A stretch of 37,254 bases of DNA, from positions 1-37,254 of the forward strand of contig SYJQ01000011.1 in assembly GCA_005798405.1 (NCBI GenBank), written 5' to 3'. Origin of the DNA: Nitrosopumilaceae archaeon (GTDB taxonomy: Archaea > Thermoproteota > Nitrososphaeria > Nitrososphaerales > Nitrosopumilaceae). The position numbers were made by a program, and so were the translations under genes. Positions 1-8,006 of the stretch are shown here, piece by piece; the first letter of the stretch is position 1; each line of letters opens with the position of its first letter. The notes under the pieces are model-generated. The model was given only the letters and a program-made list of their open reading frames with translations. It did no database searches and was not told the origin of the DNA.

Positions 1-321
1 AAAAAAGGAATAATGGGTGAATACATGCGAACTGGAGTGCAATTTGCGATAAATGTAGCAGTATTCAAACTTCTGAAAATGAATTCAATCTATCCTGTGG
101 CTGATGAGAAACACATGGCAGATAAGAAAGGGCGCGTATTGCCTGACGTAATCTTGCTTAAGGCTGGAGCCACAATAGCTGATCTTGCAAAGGAGATTCA
201 TACTGATCTTACCAAAGGGTTGCTTTATGGAAAAGACTTGAGATATAATTTGAGATTGCCTGTGGACTATCAACTAAGGGACAGAGATGTAGTGTCTTTG
301 GTTAGTGCATCAAAAAAGTAG
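1..321 (+). CDS. YchF/OBG-like GTPase, C-terminal TGS domain (5' truncated)
   Basis: This is the end of a gene that enters from the left edge; the frame is open from base 1, so the ATG at 13 is probably internal. What remains is a TGS-type domain with a run like 'KKGRVLPDVILLKAGATIAD' followed by a predicted beta-grasp ('DLRYNLRLPVDYQLRDRDVVSLVSA'). That is how archaeal YchF-like (OBG family) GTPases end. YchF proteins are ribosome-associated P-loop NTPases. The G domain with the Walker A motif lies outside the window, so the family call rests on the C-terminal domain alone. A related TGS GTPase such as Drg is a weaker alternative. Confidence 0.75.
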   Translation, partial: KKGIMGEYMRTGVQFAINVAVFKLLKMNSIYPVADEKHMADKKGRVLPDVILLKAGATIADLAKEIHTDLTKGLLYGKDLRYNLRLPVDYQLRDRDVVSLVSASKK

Positions 322-347
322 TAGCGTTTTAAAATTATATTTTTAAA

Positions 348-488
348 TTATTTTGTGCTCTGACGAATAATGTTATTTTCAGCATCTACGTAATTACCAC
401 AACTTTCACAAAGCCACTGGGTCTTGTTTTCTTCTTTTATCCATCTCGGCAGTCTTCTATTATTACATGTTTCACAAAATAATGACAT
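348..488 (-). CDS. 46-residue zinc-ribbon microprotein
   Basis: A short minus-strand frame starts at ATG 488 and stops with TAA at 348. It has two CxxC pairs: C5-E-T-C8 and C27-E-S-C30, spaced like a zinc ribbon, with a basic linker between them. It fills the gap between the YchF-like gene and the secreted protein at 657. Tiny four-cysteine proteins of this kind are common in thaumarchaea and usually have no assigned function; a nucleic-acid or protein-binding role is only inferred. The cysteine spacing argues against a chance frame. Confidence 0.6.
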   Translation of the reverse strand: MSLFCETCNNRRLPRWIKEENKTQWLCESCGNYVDAENNIIRQSTK

Positions 489-656
489 GGTTTATTCTGT
501 TTCTTCCTCTATTTGTACCGGCGTTATCTGATTTTGTTTTATGCTCCCTGTCATCTATGTATTTCTTCTTTTTTTAATTAATCTAAACATGATCATTCCA
601 ACATTGATAATTGAAGATTATTCCTTAATACAACATGACTGTATTTACATTCAACA

Positions 657-1283
657 ATGAACCATAAGATACTTGCAAGTATTGCCGTTTTTGTATTATT
701 GGCAGGTGCAGTTGGCACTCCTATAATGCAATCTGTGCATGCTGTTACATATAACGAAGCAGCCGAAAAGAAAGCAATGGCTGACGCAAAGAAGGCAGCT
801 GACGCAAAGAAGGCAGCTGACGCAAAGAAGGCAGAGGAAAATAAAACATCAATCAAACCTATCATAACTCCAAAACAAACAGGTGATTTTACTCAAGCTT
901 TGAATGGAAAATATCACGGAACTGCAAAATGGGATGCTAGTTTTGAATATTATTATAAAGACCGAGGATCTTACCACGAAGTTTGTCAATATTCTGGTAG
1001 TATTATAGTACAACTAGTACGGGATGGCAATCATGTCACTGGTAATGTAGATCTTACAAATTATCAATTAACTGGTGCTGTAGAACGAAGTGTTTGTGAT
1101 ACTGAAGCATTTGGTTTTGATGGGGTCGTAGATGTTACTATATTTGGTTCAGGATTTTCAGGTAAAGTAGGACTTTTAGATGTAGATGGACAATTTACAT
1201 CAGACCTTCTAAGAGGTCGAGTATCTGGAGACTATGGAGATGTGGCAATAACAGGAGAATTTACAACAAACAGAGTAAACTAA
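657..1283 (+). CDS. Secreted protein with Lys/Ala repeat linker and beta-rich domain
   Basis: This is a 208-residue protein of unknown function. Residues 1 to about 29 form a signal peptide (hydrophobic run ending near 'SVHA'). Next comes a charged, probably helical linker rich in A, D and K (about residues 35-62), which contains three perfect copies of the six-residue unit ADAKKA. The rest (about 75-208) is glycine-rich and looks beta-stranded, with two cysteines (in 'EVCQYSG' and 'RSVCDTE') that could form a disulfide. An AT-rich TATA-like element (about 622-630) lies roughly 28 bases before the ATG, consistent with its own leaderless promoter. It is probably exported to the pseudoperiplasm or cell surface. 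I do not recognise the family. Confidence 0.75.
   Translation: MNHKILASIAVFVLLAGAVGTPIMQSVHAVTYNEAAEKKAMADAKKAADAKKAADAKKAEENKTSIKPIITPKQTGDFTQALNGKYHGTAKWDASFEYYYKDRGSYHEVCQYSGSIIVQLVRDGNHVTGNVDLTNYQLTGAVERSVCDTEAFGFDGVVDVTIFGSGFSGKVGLLDVDGQFTSDLLRGRVSGDYGDVAITGEFTTNRVN
780..833 (+). repeat. Three perfect 18-bp tandem repeats
   Basis: The unit gctgacgcaaagaaggca occurs three times back to back with no mismatch (780-797, 798-815, 816-833). It is in frame within the secreted protein and encodes ADAKKA each time. Identity at the DNA level, including third positions, points to recent slippage or expansion. Confidence 0.95.
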
Positions 1284-1362
1284 TTTGTAAAGTTATTCAA
1301 AGTCTGTTCAAGTATCAAATGAACACGAGATACATCATGCATTCTAATTTTTTTGTCTGATT

Positions 1363-2754
1363 TTATGAGTCTGCCTTTATCCTTTCTTTTCTCATCCAGA
1401 TTGTTTTTCCCTTATGGTCAATTAACTCTATATTCATCTCGTTGAGATTATCGCGAATTTTATCTGCATCTTGAAATTTTTTTTCTTTTCTTAATTGCTC
1501 TCTTTCTATGATCCAATTGTCGATTTGTTGTTTTTGCTCCGACGTTATTTTTGGAATGACTAATCCTAAAATGTTCAGCATTCTTTCAAATTCCGGAATG
1601 ATTATTTTGGCATCATTTGAGCCTAATTTTTCTTCAGCCGCCAAGTAGTTTACTTCCTTGACTAGTTTGAAAAATGCTAAAAGTGCAAGATGTGTATTAA
1701 AGTCAGACTTTAATGCATTATCAAAATCATCACTTGTTTCTTTAACTGATGATTTGATTTCATTATTGTGATTTTCATTATTTGCATGAATTAATTCATA
1801 ATAACATGTCTCAGCTTGACGCCATTTTATGAGATTTTCTTTTAGTAATTCTTCAGAATAATCTATTGGTTTTGAATAATGTCCTGACAAACAAAATAAT
1901 CTAATTATGTTTGGTCCCCAGTTATCCAAGACATGTTTTATTGTTCTGATGTTGCCAAGTGATTTTGACATTTTTTCACCATTGATTGTGACCATGCCCA
2001 CATGCATCCAAATTTTTGCAAACTGCTTTGATGTAAATGATTCTGACTGCGCAATTTCGTTTTCATGATGTGGAAATATCAAATCCCTGCCTCCACCATG
2101 TATGTCAAAGTTTTCTCCAAGATATCGTATGCTCATTGCGGAGCATTCAATGTGCCATCCTGGTCTGCCTTTGCCCCATGGGCTATCCCAAACAGGTTCG
2201 ACATCTGAAAACTTCCATAATGCAAAGTCCAGTGGATCCTTTTTTGCCTCATCTACTTCTATTCTTGCCCCTGATTGTAGTTCGTCTATCTTCTTTTTTG
2301 ATAATTTTCCATAATCTGGAAATTTTGATACTGAAAAATACACACCATTTTTTGTCACATATACTATGTCTTTTTCAATTAGTCTTTTGATAAAATTTCT
2401 GATATCTTCTATGTGTTCAGTAGCTTTTGGGTAGTTTGTCGCACGTTTTACGTTTAATCTGTCAAAATCTGTAAAATAATTTTGAATGTACTTTGAACTA
2501 ATTTGCTCTGCAGTGGTGCTTTCTAATTTTGCACGATTTATTATTTTATCATCGACATCTGTAAAATTTTGAATGAATTCTACCATGATTTCTTTGCTCT
2601 CCAGGTATTTTCTTAAAACGTCAAAAACAATTATCGTTCTTGCATGTCCTATATGTGATTCGTCATAAACTGTGACGCCGCATAGGTAAATTCGTACCTT
2701 TTTTGAAATGTCCAGTGTTTGTTCAGAATTACTAAGAGTGTCTTGCAGTTTCAT
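1363..2754 (-). CDS. cysS: Cysteinyl-tRNA synthetase
   Basis: This class I aminoacyl-tRNA synthetase charges tRNA-Cys with cysteine. It has 463 residues, the usual length for CysS. The sequence shows the 'HIGH' signature in 'DESHIGHART' (about residues 31-40), the 'KMSKS' loop in 'NGEKMSKSLGN', and the segment 'GGGRDLIFPHHENEIAQS', which is diagnostic of CysS. Zinc ligands of the family appear intact: Cys25, the Cys of 'HIECSAM', and the His/Glu of 'HHENE'. Its ATG overlaps the stop of the upstream nadE by four bases, so the two are almost certainly cotranscribed and translationally coupled. Nothing is missing or unusual. Confidence 0.97.
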   Translation of the reverse strand: MKLQDTLSNSEQTLDISKKVRIYLCGVTVYDESHIGHARTIIVFDVLRKYLESKEIMVEFIQNFTDVDDKIINRAKLESTTAEQISSKYIQNYFTDFDRLNVKRATNYPKATEHIEDIRNFIKRLIEKDIVYVTKNGVYFSVSKFPDYGKLSKKKIDELQSGARIEVDEAKKDPLDFALWKFSDVEPVWDSPWGKGRPGWHIECSAMSIRYLGENFDIHGGGRDLIFPHHENEIAQSESFTSKQFAKIWMHVGMVTINGEKMSKSLGNIRTIKHVLDNWGPNIIRLFCLSGHYSKPIDYSEELLKENLIKWRQAETCYYELIHANNENHNNEIKSSVKETSDDFDNALKSDFNTHLALLAFFKLVKEVNYLAAEEKLGSNDAKIIIPEFERMLNILGLVIPKITSEQKQQIDNWIIEREQLRKEKKFQDADKIRDNLNEMNIELIDHKGKTIWMRKERIKADS

Positions 2755-3548
2755 TGTCTGTCATCAAATGGTTTTTGTTGCGTCTCTCTCTTGTGTGTAC
2801 TATTAAGATACAATTTATGCACTTTATCTACAATTTGTTTTTCAATTTGTAATGTTTCGGTAGTTTTTTCAACTGAAAATTTCTTGTCAAAAATACAATA
2901 AAGTACAGAATCTATATCTTCATATGACATTCCTAATTCCTTTTCAGCTCCATGATCTTTCCATAAGTGAGGACTGCTCTTTTTTTCAATGACGTTTTGT
3001 GGCACGCCTAAAAATTTTGCAATCTCTCTTACTTGTAATTTGTAAAATGAGATTATTGGAACAATATCTGATGCACCGTCTCCATATTTTGTAAAATACC
3101 CAATCATGTACTCGCTTTTGTCACTTGATCCTAATACCAGATAGTTTTTTGCATTTGCGTAATAATACAAAATATTTGCCCTTATTCGTGCCCTGAGATT
3201 TCCTTTGGCCCATTCATTTGGTTCCAAATAATGCAGATATTCATTTACAATTGGTTTTATGTCAACTAGTTTGTATTCTAATCCTGTAAGTGCTATCATT
3301 TTCATCGCATCTTCTGTCTCAGTACTTGGTGTGATTTGTGTATCTGGCATTATGAGTGCCAATGTTTTTTCTTTGAGCACTCTCTTGCAAATATACGCCA
3401 ATACTGCAGAGTCTATTCCACCACTTAGGCCAAGAATCACTCCTTTTGCATTGTTGTTTTCAACTTGCGCTACTAGAAATTTCTCAATGTTATTTGTAAT
3501 GGCAGCATAATCTTGATGAATTATCTCATCTAAAATTTTCTGATTCAA
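2751..3548 (-). CDS. nadE: NAD synthetase (ammonia-dependent)
   Basis: This enzyme makes NAD from nicotinic acid adenine dinucleotide and ammonia, using ATP. At 265 residues it has the size of the single-domain form; no N-terminal glutaminase (nitrilase) domain is present, so free ammonia is the likely nitrogen donor, which suits an ammonia oxidiser. The PP-loop 'GLSGGIDSAV' lies at about residues 39-48, and 'GSSDKSEYMIGYFTKYGDGASD' carries the NaAD/ATP-binding residues typical of NadE. The start is TTG at 3548, with a TATA-like 'cttttat' 25-31 bases upstream, suggesting a leaderless message. It overlaps cysS by four bases downstream. nadM, the preceding step of the same pathway, lies further along at 9498. 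Confidence 0.95.
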   Translation of the reverse strand: MNQKILDEIIHQDYAAITNNIEKFLVAQVENNNAKGVILGLSGGIDSAVLAYICKRVLKEKTLALIMPDTQITPSTETEDAMKMIALTGLEYKLVDIKPIVNEYLHYLEPNEWAKGNLRARIRANILYYYANAKNYLVLGSSDKSEYMIGYFTKYGDGASDIVPIISFYKLQVREIAKFLGVPQNVIEKKSSPHLWKDHGAEKELGMSYEDIDSVLYCIFDKKFSVEKTTETLQIEKQIVDKVHKLYLNSTHKRETQQKPFDDRQ

Positions 3549-3572
3549 TATATTATTTTTAGAAATCGTTAG

Positions 3573-3579
3573 AATAAAA
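3573..3579 (-). promoter_or_regulatory. TATA-like box of nadE-cysS
   Basis: On the minus strand this reads cttttat. It sits 25-31 bases before the TTG start of nadE, the archaeal TATA spacing for a transcript that begins at or next to the start codon. The assignment is by eye. Confidence 0.45.
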
Positions 3580-3594
3580 GTTGTGCCGAGTCTC

Positions 3595-3641
3595 AGATTT
3601 GAATTTACTCCCCGTCATTACGTAACACGTGAGTTGAATCT
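3595..3641. other. Imperfect inverted repeat with nested palindromes, 5' of nadE
   Basis: AGATT (3595-3599) and ACTC (3607-3610) are mirrored by GAGT (3631-3634) and AATCT (3637-3641). In the centre lie two abutting palindromes, TTACGTAA (3618-3625) and CACGTG (3626-3631). The element sits just behind the nadE TATA box. I tested it by eye as a tRNA on both strands and it does not fold as one. It could be an operator, a small RNA or a terminator region of the Rieske gene. Confidence 0.3.
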
Positions 3642-3681
3642 TTAGATCATTTACACTATACATTCAAGCGCTTTTTTAAAT

Positions 3682-3984
3682 TTAGACGTCTACGTAAATT
3701 CCATCGCTTCTTGCTTCTACAGGGTATGTGGCCAATTTTACATCTTTGAGATAGTCTTTCAATTCACCTGTCTTGATGTTATAATGCCAGAAATGTAGTG
3801 GGCATTCTACGATGTATCCTTCTAGTTTTCCTGGCGCAATTGATCCATCCTGATGGACACAAAGATCATCCATTGCATGATACCCATCTTGATTAAATAT
3901 TGCAATTTGTTTATTGTCAATTTTAAATGCCTTGCCTTTGCCTGCTGCTATCTCTCCTTTCTCAGCAATTTTTTTCCAAGCCAT
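3682..3984 (-). CDS. Rieske [2Fe-2S] ferredoxin
   Basis: This 100-residue soluble Rieske protein has both cluster-binding boxes: C42-V-H44 in 'DLCVHQDG' and C61-P-L-H64 in 'VECPLHFWHYN'. The first box reads C-x-H and the second C-x2-H, as in Rieske ferredoxins of oxygenases and of the nitrite reductase small-subunit type. There is no transmembrane anchor, so it is not the bc1 Rieske subunit. It stands alone, divergent from ahcY, with no oxygenase beside it. Its role as an electron carrier is known for the family, but its partner cannot be deduced here. Confidence 0.92.
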   Translation of the reverse strand: MAWKKIAEKGEIAAGKGKAFKIDNKQIAIFNQDGYHAMDDLCVHQDGSIAPGKLEGYIVECPLHFWHYNIKTGELKDYLKDVKLATYPVEARSDGIYVDV

Positions 3985-4058
3985 ACTGTTGATTTGATGA
4001 TTTTGTCATTTATTTAGATTCGCATGATAGAATTTTATACCCTTTATGAAGCCAATTT

Positions 4059-5303
4059 GTGTTGAGTAAGGTAAAGTCTAGTGCAAAATTGATCCAAGAC
4101 GGTAAATTGTCTTACGAATGGGCTAGATCTCACATGCAAATTTTAGATAATACGATTAACAGATTAAAAAAATCGAAACCCCTCAAAGGAATCACACTGG
4201 GATTTTGTTTACACATTACAAAGGAGACATCTGTTCTTTTAATGGGTGCAAAGGAATTAGGAGCTACAGTAGCTTGCTGCGGTGGAAATCCACTTACTAC
4301 CCAAGATGATATTGCAGCATTTCTGGTATCACAGGGAATCCATGTTTATGCATGGCATGGACAATCTGTGAAAGAATATGATTGGTGCATTGATCAAGTG
4401 CTAAACCACAAGCCAACTATTTTGACTGATGATGGGGCTGACATGAATGTAAAAGCTCATTTTGATGATAGATACAAAAACATGAAAATTCTTGGTGCAA
4501 CTGAGGAGACAACTGCAGGTGTAACTAGAATCAGAGCAGTTGAAGATCAGGGAAAACTTCGATACCCTGTAATTTTGGTAAACGAGGCATACACAAAACA
4601 CATGTTTGATAATCGATATGGCACAGGCCAAAGTACAGTTGACGGATATCTGCGTGCAATGAATTTACTTTTAGCGTCAAAGAGAGTAGTAGTTGTTGGA
4701 TATGGTTGGGTAGGACGTGGCGTTGCAGCAAGATGTCATGGAATGGGCTCTAAAATCATAGTGACTGAAATTGACCCTGTAAAAGCACTTGAAGCTCACA
4801 TGGATGGATTTGAAGTAATGCCAATGGAACAGGCCTGCAAAATCGGTGATATCTTTATCACTTGCACTGGAATGACTAGCGTAATTAGAAAAGAACACAT
4901 TTTACAAATGAAAAATGGTGCCATCATGGGAAATGTTGGACACTTTGATGTTGAAATTGATAGCAAGTTTTTGCTCAAAGAATCAAAATCAGTAAAAAGA
5001 GTAAGAGCAAACCTCGATGAATGCACACTCAAAAATGGTAAACGCGTTTATCTTATTGGTGAAGGACGATTGGCAAATCTCGTTGCAGCAGAAGGCCATC
5101 CGCCAGAAGTAATGGCTCAATCATTTTCTAATCAAATTCTATCTGTCTTGTATATTCTCAAAAATCACGCAAAAATTGGTAATAAAATTATCAATGTTCC
5201 AGAGGAGATTGACAAGCAAGTTGCAGTTGACGCATTAAAGGCAATGGACGTAAAAATAGACAAACTCACACCAGCACAAGTCAAATATGCACATAGTTGG
5301 TAA
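4059..5303 (+). CDS. ahcY: S-adenosylhomocysteine hydrolase
   Basis: The enzyme splits S-adenosylhomocysteine into adenosine and homocysteine, clearing the inhibitor left by methyltransferases. It has 414 residues, typical for archaeal SAHH. The NAD-binding Rossmann segment is 'VVVGYGWVGRGVAARCHGMG' (about residues 210-229), followed by 'VTEIDP'. The substrate-domain elements 'DDGADM' and 'GATEETTAGVTR' are also present. The C-terminus ends in 'VKYAHSW', like the K/Y-containing tails of this family that complete the neighbouring NAD site. The start is GTG at 4059, with TTG at 4062 an equally good choice. metG follows 37 bases later in the same direction, and both serve methionine metabolism. 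Confidence 0.96.
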   Translation: MLSKVKSSAKLIQDGKLSYEWARSHMQILDNTINRLKKSKPLKGITLGFCLHITKETSVLLMGAKELGATVACCGGNPLTTQDDIAAFLVSQGIHVYAWHGQSVKEYDWCIDQVLNHKPTILTDDGADMNVKAHFDDRYKNMKILGATEETTAGVTRIRAVEDQGKLRYPVILVNEAYTKHMFDNRYGTGQSTVDGYLRAMNLLLASKRVVVVGYGWVGRGVAARCHGMGSKIIVTEIDPVKALEAHMDGFEVMPMEQACKIGDIFITCTGMTSVIRKEHILQMKNGAIMGNVGHFDVEIDSKFLLKESKSVKRVRANLDECTLKNGKRVYLIGEGRLANLVAAEGHPPEVMAQSFSNQILSVLYILKNHAKIGNKIINVPEEIDKQVAVDALKAMDVKIDKLTPAQVKYAHSW

Positions 5304-5340
5304 AACTTCTTAACCCCAATTAGGTTCCAAACTGTAACTG

Positions 5341-6996
5341 ATGAAAAATAAAGCAATTATTACTAGTGCATTGCCTTATGCAAATGGAGAAATCCATCTA
5401 GGACATGCTGCATCAACATATCTGCCTGCAGATGTCACTACAAGATTTTTGAAGTTGAAAGGAGTTGAAGCATATTATTTTTGTGCATCTGATGATTTTG
5501 GCACTCCTATTTTGATACAATCTGAAAAAGAAGGAAAGACACCCACTGAATATGTGGCACATTGGAATAAACGTGATTATGATGATTTTACTTCATTTGG
5601 TATTGATTTTGATTTTTTTTACAAAACAAGCTCATCTGAAAATATCGCATTTGTCCAAGACGTATTTAAAAAACTCAACAGTAAAGGTCACATCTACGAA
5701 AAAGAAATTATTCAATTTTACTGTAATAATGACAAAAAATTTTTACCTGATCGATATGTTAAGGGCATTTGTCCTTACTGCAATGCCTCTGATCAATACT
5801 CTGATCTTTGTGAGAGTTGTGGACGTGTCCCTGAAGAAATATCTGATCCAAGGTGCTCTATATGTGGACAAACTCCTACTAAAGAAAAGACAACTCATTT
5901 CTTTTTCAAGCTTAAAACTTTTGGTGATTCTCTATACAAATGGCTAGATGAAAATGAAAGTCTGCAAAAGGATGTCAAAAAATATGTTCAAAATTGGATA
6001 AAATCTGGCTTGATTGACTGGGATATCACGCGTGATATCTCTTGGGGTGTTCCAGTTCCTCTTGATAGTGCCAAAGACAAGGTATTCTATGGTTGGTTTG
6101 ATAACCATTTGGCGTACATATCCACGGCATTGAAGTTTCTTAATGATAAGGGCATAGATGGAAAAGAGTTTTGGAATTCTGCAGACATTTATCATTTTAT
6201 TGGCAAGGACATCGTTTATCATCACTATCTATTCTTACCTGCAATGCGTTTGGGACTTGACAGCGAATACAAGCTGCCTGATTTTATTCCGACCAGAGGA
6301 CATCTTACATTACAGTCAAAGAAAATCTCAAAAAGCAGAAATTGGTACATTGGATTAAGACAATTCTTACAATATTATCCTGCAGATTATCTGAGATATT
6401 ACCTGGTTGCAATTAATCCGTACTCTCAAGATGACTTGAATTTTGACTGGGATGAATTTACAAATAGAATCAATTCTGAGTTAATTGGTAATCTCGGAAA
6501 TTTTGTTAATCGTGCATTGGGATTTACGAAAAAAACATTTGATGGAATAATTCCTGAAACTGAAAATTACGATGAAAAAGACATTGAAGCAGAAAGCAAG
6601 ATTAAGAATCTCTCTGGTGAAATAGGATTATTGATGGAACAAAATCATTTAGATAGATCTTTAAAGAAAATCATGGAGTTTTCATCCTTTTTCAATCAGT
6701 ATTTTCAACACAAAGAACCTTGGAAGAAGGGGCCTGGAACTGTAAACTGTGTATTTTTATCCGTAAACGCAGCTCGTAGCATTGCAATTGCACTATCTCC
6801 ATTTCTCCCAGAATCTTCACAAAAAATTTGGGAGCAAATTGGGCTTTTTGGTAAAATTAATGAAAACAAATGGGATTCAATATCTAACATTGGCTTGAAA
6901 TCTGGGCACACTTTAGGCAACGTATCTCCATTATTTGTTAAAGTGGAAGAGGAAGACATTTCAAAATACAAAAAACAACTAGGCCTGTCAGAATGA
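5341..6996 (+). CDS. metG: Methionyl-tRNA synthetase
   Basis: This class I synthetase charges both initiator and elongator tRNA-Met. The 'HIGH' motif reads H19-L-G-H22 in 'GEIHLGH', and the KMSKS loop reads 'KISKS' (about residues 328-332). Between them lies a zinc knuckle with four CxxC pairs (in 'CPYC', 'CESC' and 'CSICG' contexts, about residues 142-182). At 551 residues it has the catalytic and anticodon-binding domains but not the C-terminal tRNA-binding (EMAP/Trbp111-like) extension found in many MetRS. Its last codon overlaps the next gene by four bases. Confidence 0.96.
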   Translation: MKNKAIITSALPYANGEIHLGHAASTYLPADVTTRFLKLKGVEAYYFCASDDFGTPILIQSEKEGKTPTEYVAHWNKRDYDDFTSFGIDFDFFYKTSSSENIAFVQDVFKKLNSKGHIYEKEIIQFYCNNDKKFLPDRYVKGICPYCNASDQYSDLCESCGRVPEEISDPRCSICGQTPTKEKTTHFFFKLKTFGDSLYKWLDENESLQKDVKKYVQNWIKSGLIDWDITRDISWGVPVPLDSAKDKVFYGWFDNHLAYISTALKFLNDKGIDGKEFWNSADIYHFIGKDIVYHHYLFLPAMRLGLDSEYKLPDFIPTRGHLTLQSKKISKSRNWYIGLRQFLQYYPADYLRYYLVAINPYSQDDLNFDWDEFTNRINSELIGNLGNFVNRALGFTKKTFDGIIPETENYDEKDIEAESKIKNLSGEIGLLMEQNHLDRSLKKIMEFSSFFNQYFQHKEPWKKGPGTVNCVFLSVNAARSIAIALSPFLPESSQKIWEQIGLFGKINENKWDSISNIGLKSGHTLGNVSPLFVKVEEEDISKYKKQLGLSE

Positions 6997-7748
6997 TAAA
7001 AACAATACCGAGAATTTCTACTAGGGGATACTATGATTTGAAACATGGTAAAACAATCAAACGGGGTTCTTATTTTTTATACCCGAAAAAAGATTTTAAG
7101 AAATTTATCGGTTCTAAAGAACTTGTTATAATGATCCATGGATTGAGAAATGATAATTCTGGCGCTATTGCAAAAATCATCTTGGCAAAAAACAGACTAT
7201 CTCAACTAGGATATTCTTTTCCAGTGACTGGATTTAGCTATGACTCCAATACTACGGGGGCACATCTGCTCAAACATGCTAAACGTGCACTTTCTGCAGG
7301 TCAAATAATTGCAAAGAAAAATGGTCGCAATCTTGCTATGTTTATTGAGGATTTCAAATCCAGCAGTCCTGAAACTAAGATTCGTCTCATGGGACACTCT
7401 TTAGGATCACAGGTGATTCTAAGTGCGGTAGAATATTTGGCAAAAAAAAGTCGAAACAATGAAATTATTGAAAGCATTCATTTTTTTGGTGCATCTATTA
7501 CAAATGATATACCATCTTCAAAAAAATATGGAAAATTGCTTGATAAGATCATTAAAGGAAAAATTGTGAATTATTTTAGTCCTACTGATGAGGTGTTAAA
7601 TTGGGCCAATAGCGAAAAATTTGTTAGATGCCCACTTGGACTAAACGGAGCGGTGGGAAAAACAATTTCAAAATATCATCAAAAGTCAGTCAAGCCAAAA
7701 AATCATCGATTTGCAAGTTATGCTGCCGTGTTGAACTCCTTTCCGTAA
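6993..7748 (+). CDS. Alpha/beta-hydrolase (DUF726-like), coupled to metG
   Basis: This is a 251-residue alpha/beta-hydrolase. The nucleophile elbow is G134-H-S136-L-G138 in 'LMGHSLGSQV', and an oxyanion-type 'MIHGLRND' lies near residue 47. Plausible acid and histidine partners are D199 ('SPTDEV') and H238 ('KNHRF'), in the right order and spacing. The overall pattern ('IHFFGASI' after the elbow) resembles the DUF726/TMCO4 hydrolase group, but I see no transmembrane segment. The start codon overlaps the metG stop as ATGA, implying translational coupling. The substrate is unknown; esterase or lipase activity is only a family inference. Confidence 0.8.
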   Translation: MIKTIPRISTRGYYDLKHGKTIKRGSYFLYPKKDFKKFIGSKELVIMIHGLRNDNSGAIAKIILAKNRLSQLGYSFPVTGFSYDSNTTGAHLLKHAKRALSAGQIIAKKNGRNLAMFIEDFKSSSPETKIRLMGHSLGSQVILSAVEYLAKKSRNNEIIESIHFFGASITNDIPSSKKYGKLLDKIIKGKIVNYFSPTDEVLNWANSEKFVRCPLGLNGAVGKTISKYHQKSVKPKNHRFASYAAVLNSFP

Positions 7749-7816
7749 TTAGACTTTTTAAAATCAATCATAGTGTAATTTATTCGTCATTCTTTTATAT
7801 CTATGATTAAACTCAT

Positions 7817-7936
7817 ATGTTATTACCAAAACGGAGATGTTTTAATTTGTCTTATGGAAAAACAATTCTTTATCATTTACACATAATAGACGAAAAATTA
7901 GATGAATGTGAAGAATTATCTGAATATCCATGCTGA
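7817..7936 (+). CDS. Possible 39-residue microprotein
   Basis: A short frame from ATG 7817 to TGA 7936 lies in the gap between the hydrolase and the EF-Tu-like gene. The product has a basic, Cys-containing start ('MLLPKRRCFN') and an acidic end ('DEKLDECEELSEYPC'). A TATA-like run, cttttatatc, lies about 20 bases upstream. There is no recognisable domain. It may be a real small protein or a chance frame. Confidence 0.3.
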   Translation: MLLPKRRCFNLSYGKTILYHLHIIDEKLDECEELSEYPC

Positions 7937-8006
7937 TTAAAAGTATTGATTATTTTTGGTGTACTGTTTAGTATGGTTTTTACATCGTAATGCTGTTTCT
8001 GAATTA

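Noticed and set aside
593-865. Minus-strand frame of 90 codons over the secreted protein
   Set aside because: It is the antisense of the Lys/Ala repeat, giving artificial runs of 'FFASAA'; no domain, and the plus-strand gene has a signal peptide and promoter.
2037-2390. Plus-strand frame inside cysS
   Set aside because: Antisense shadow of a well-conserved synthetase gene, with no recognisable motif.
3577-3660. Possible tRNA or C/D-box RNA upstream of nadE
   Set aside because: No T-arm with a paired stem around TTCxAxx on either strand, and only weak, misplaced C/D-like boxes. I kept it as an unexplained inverted repeat.
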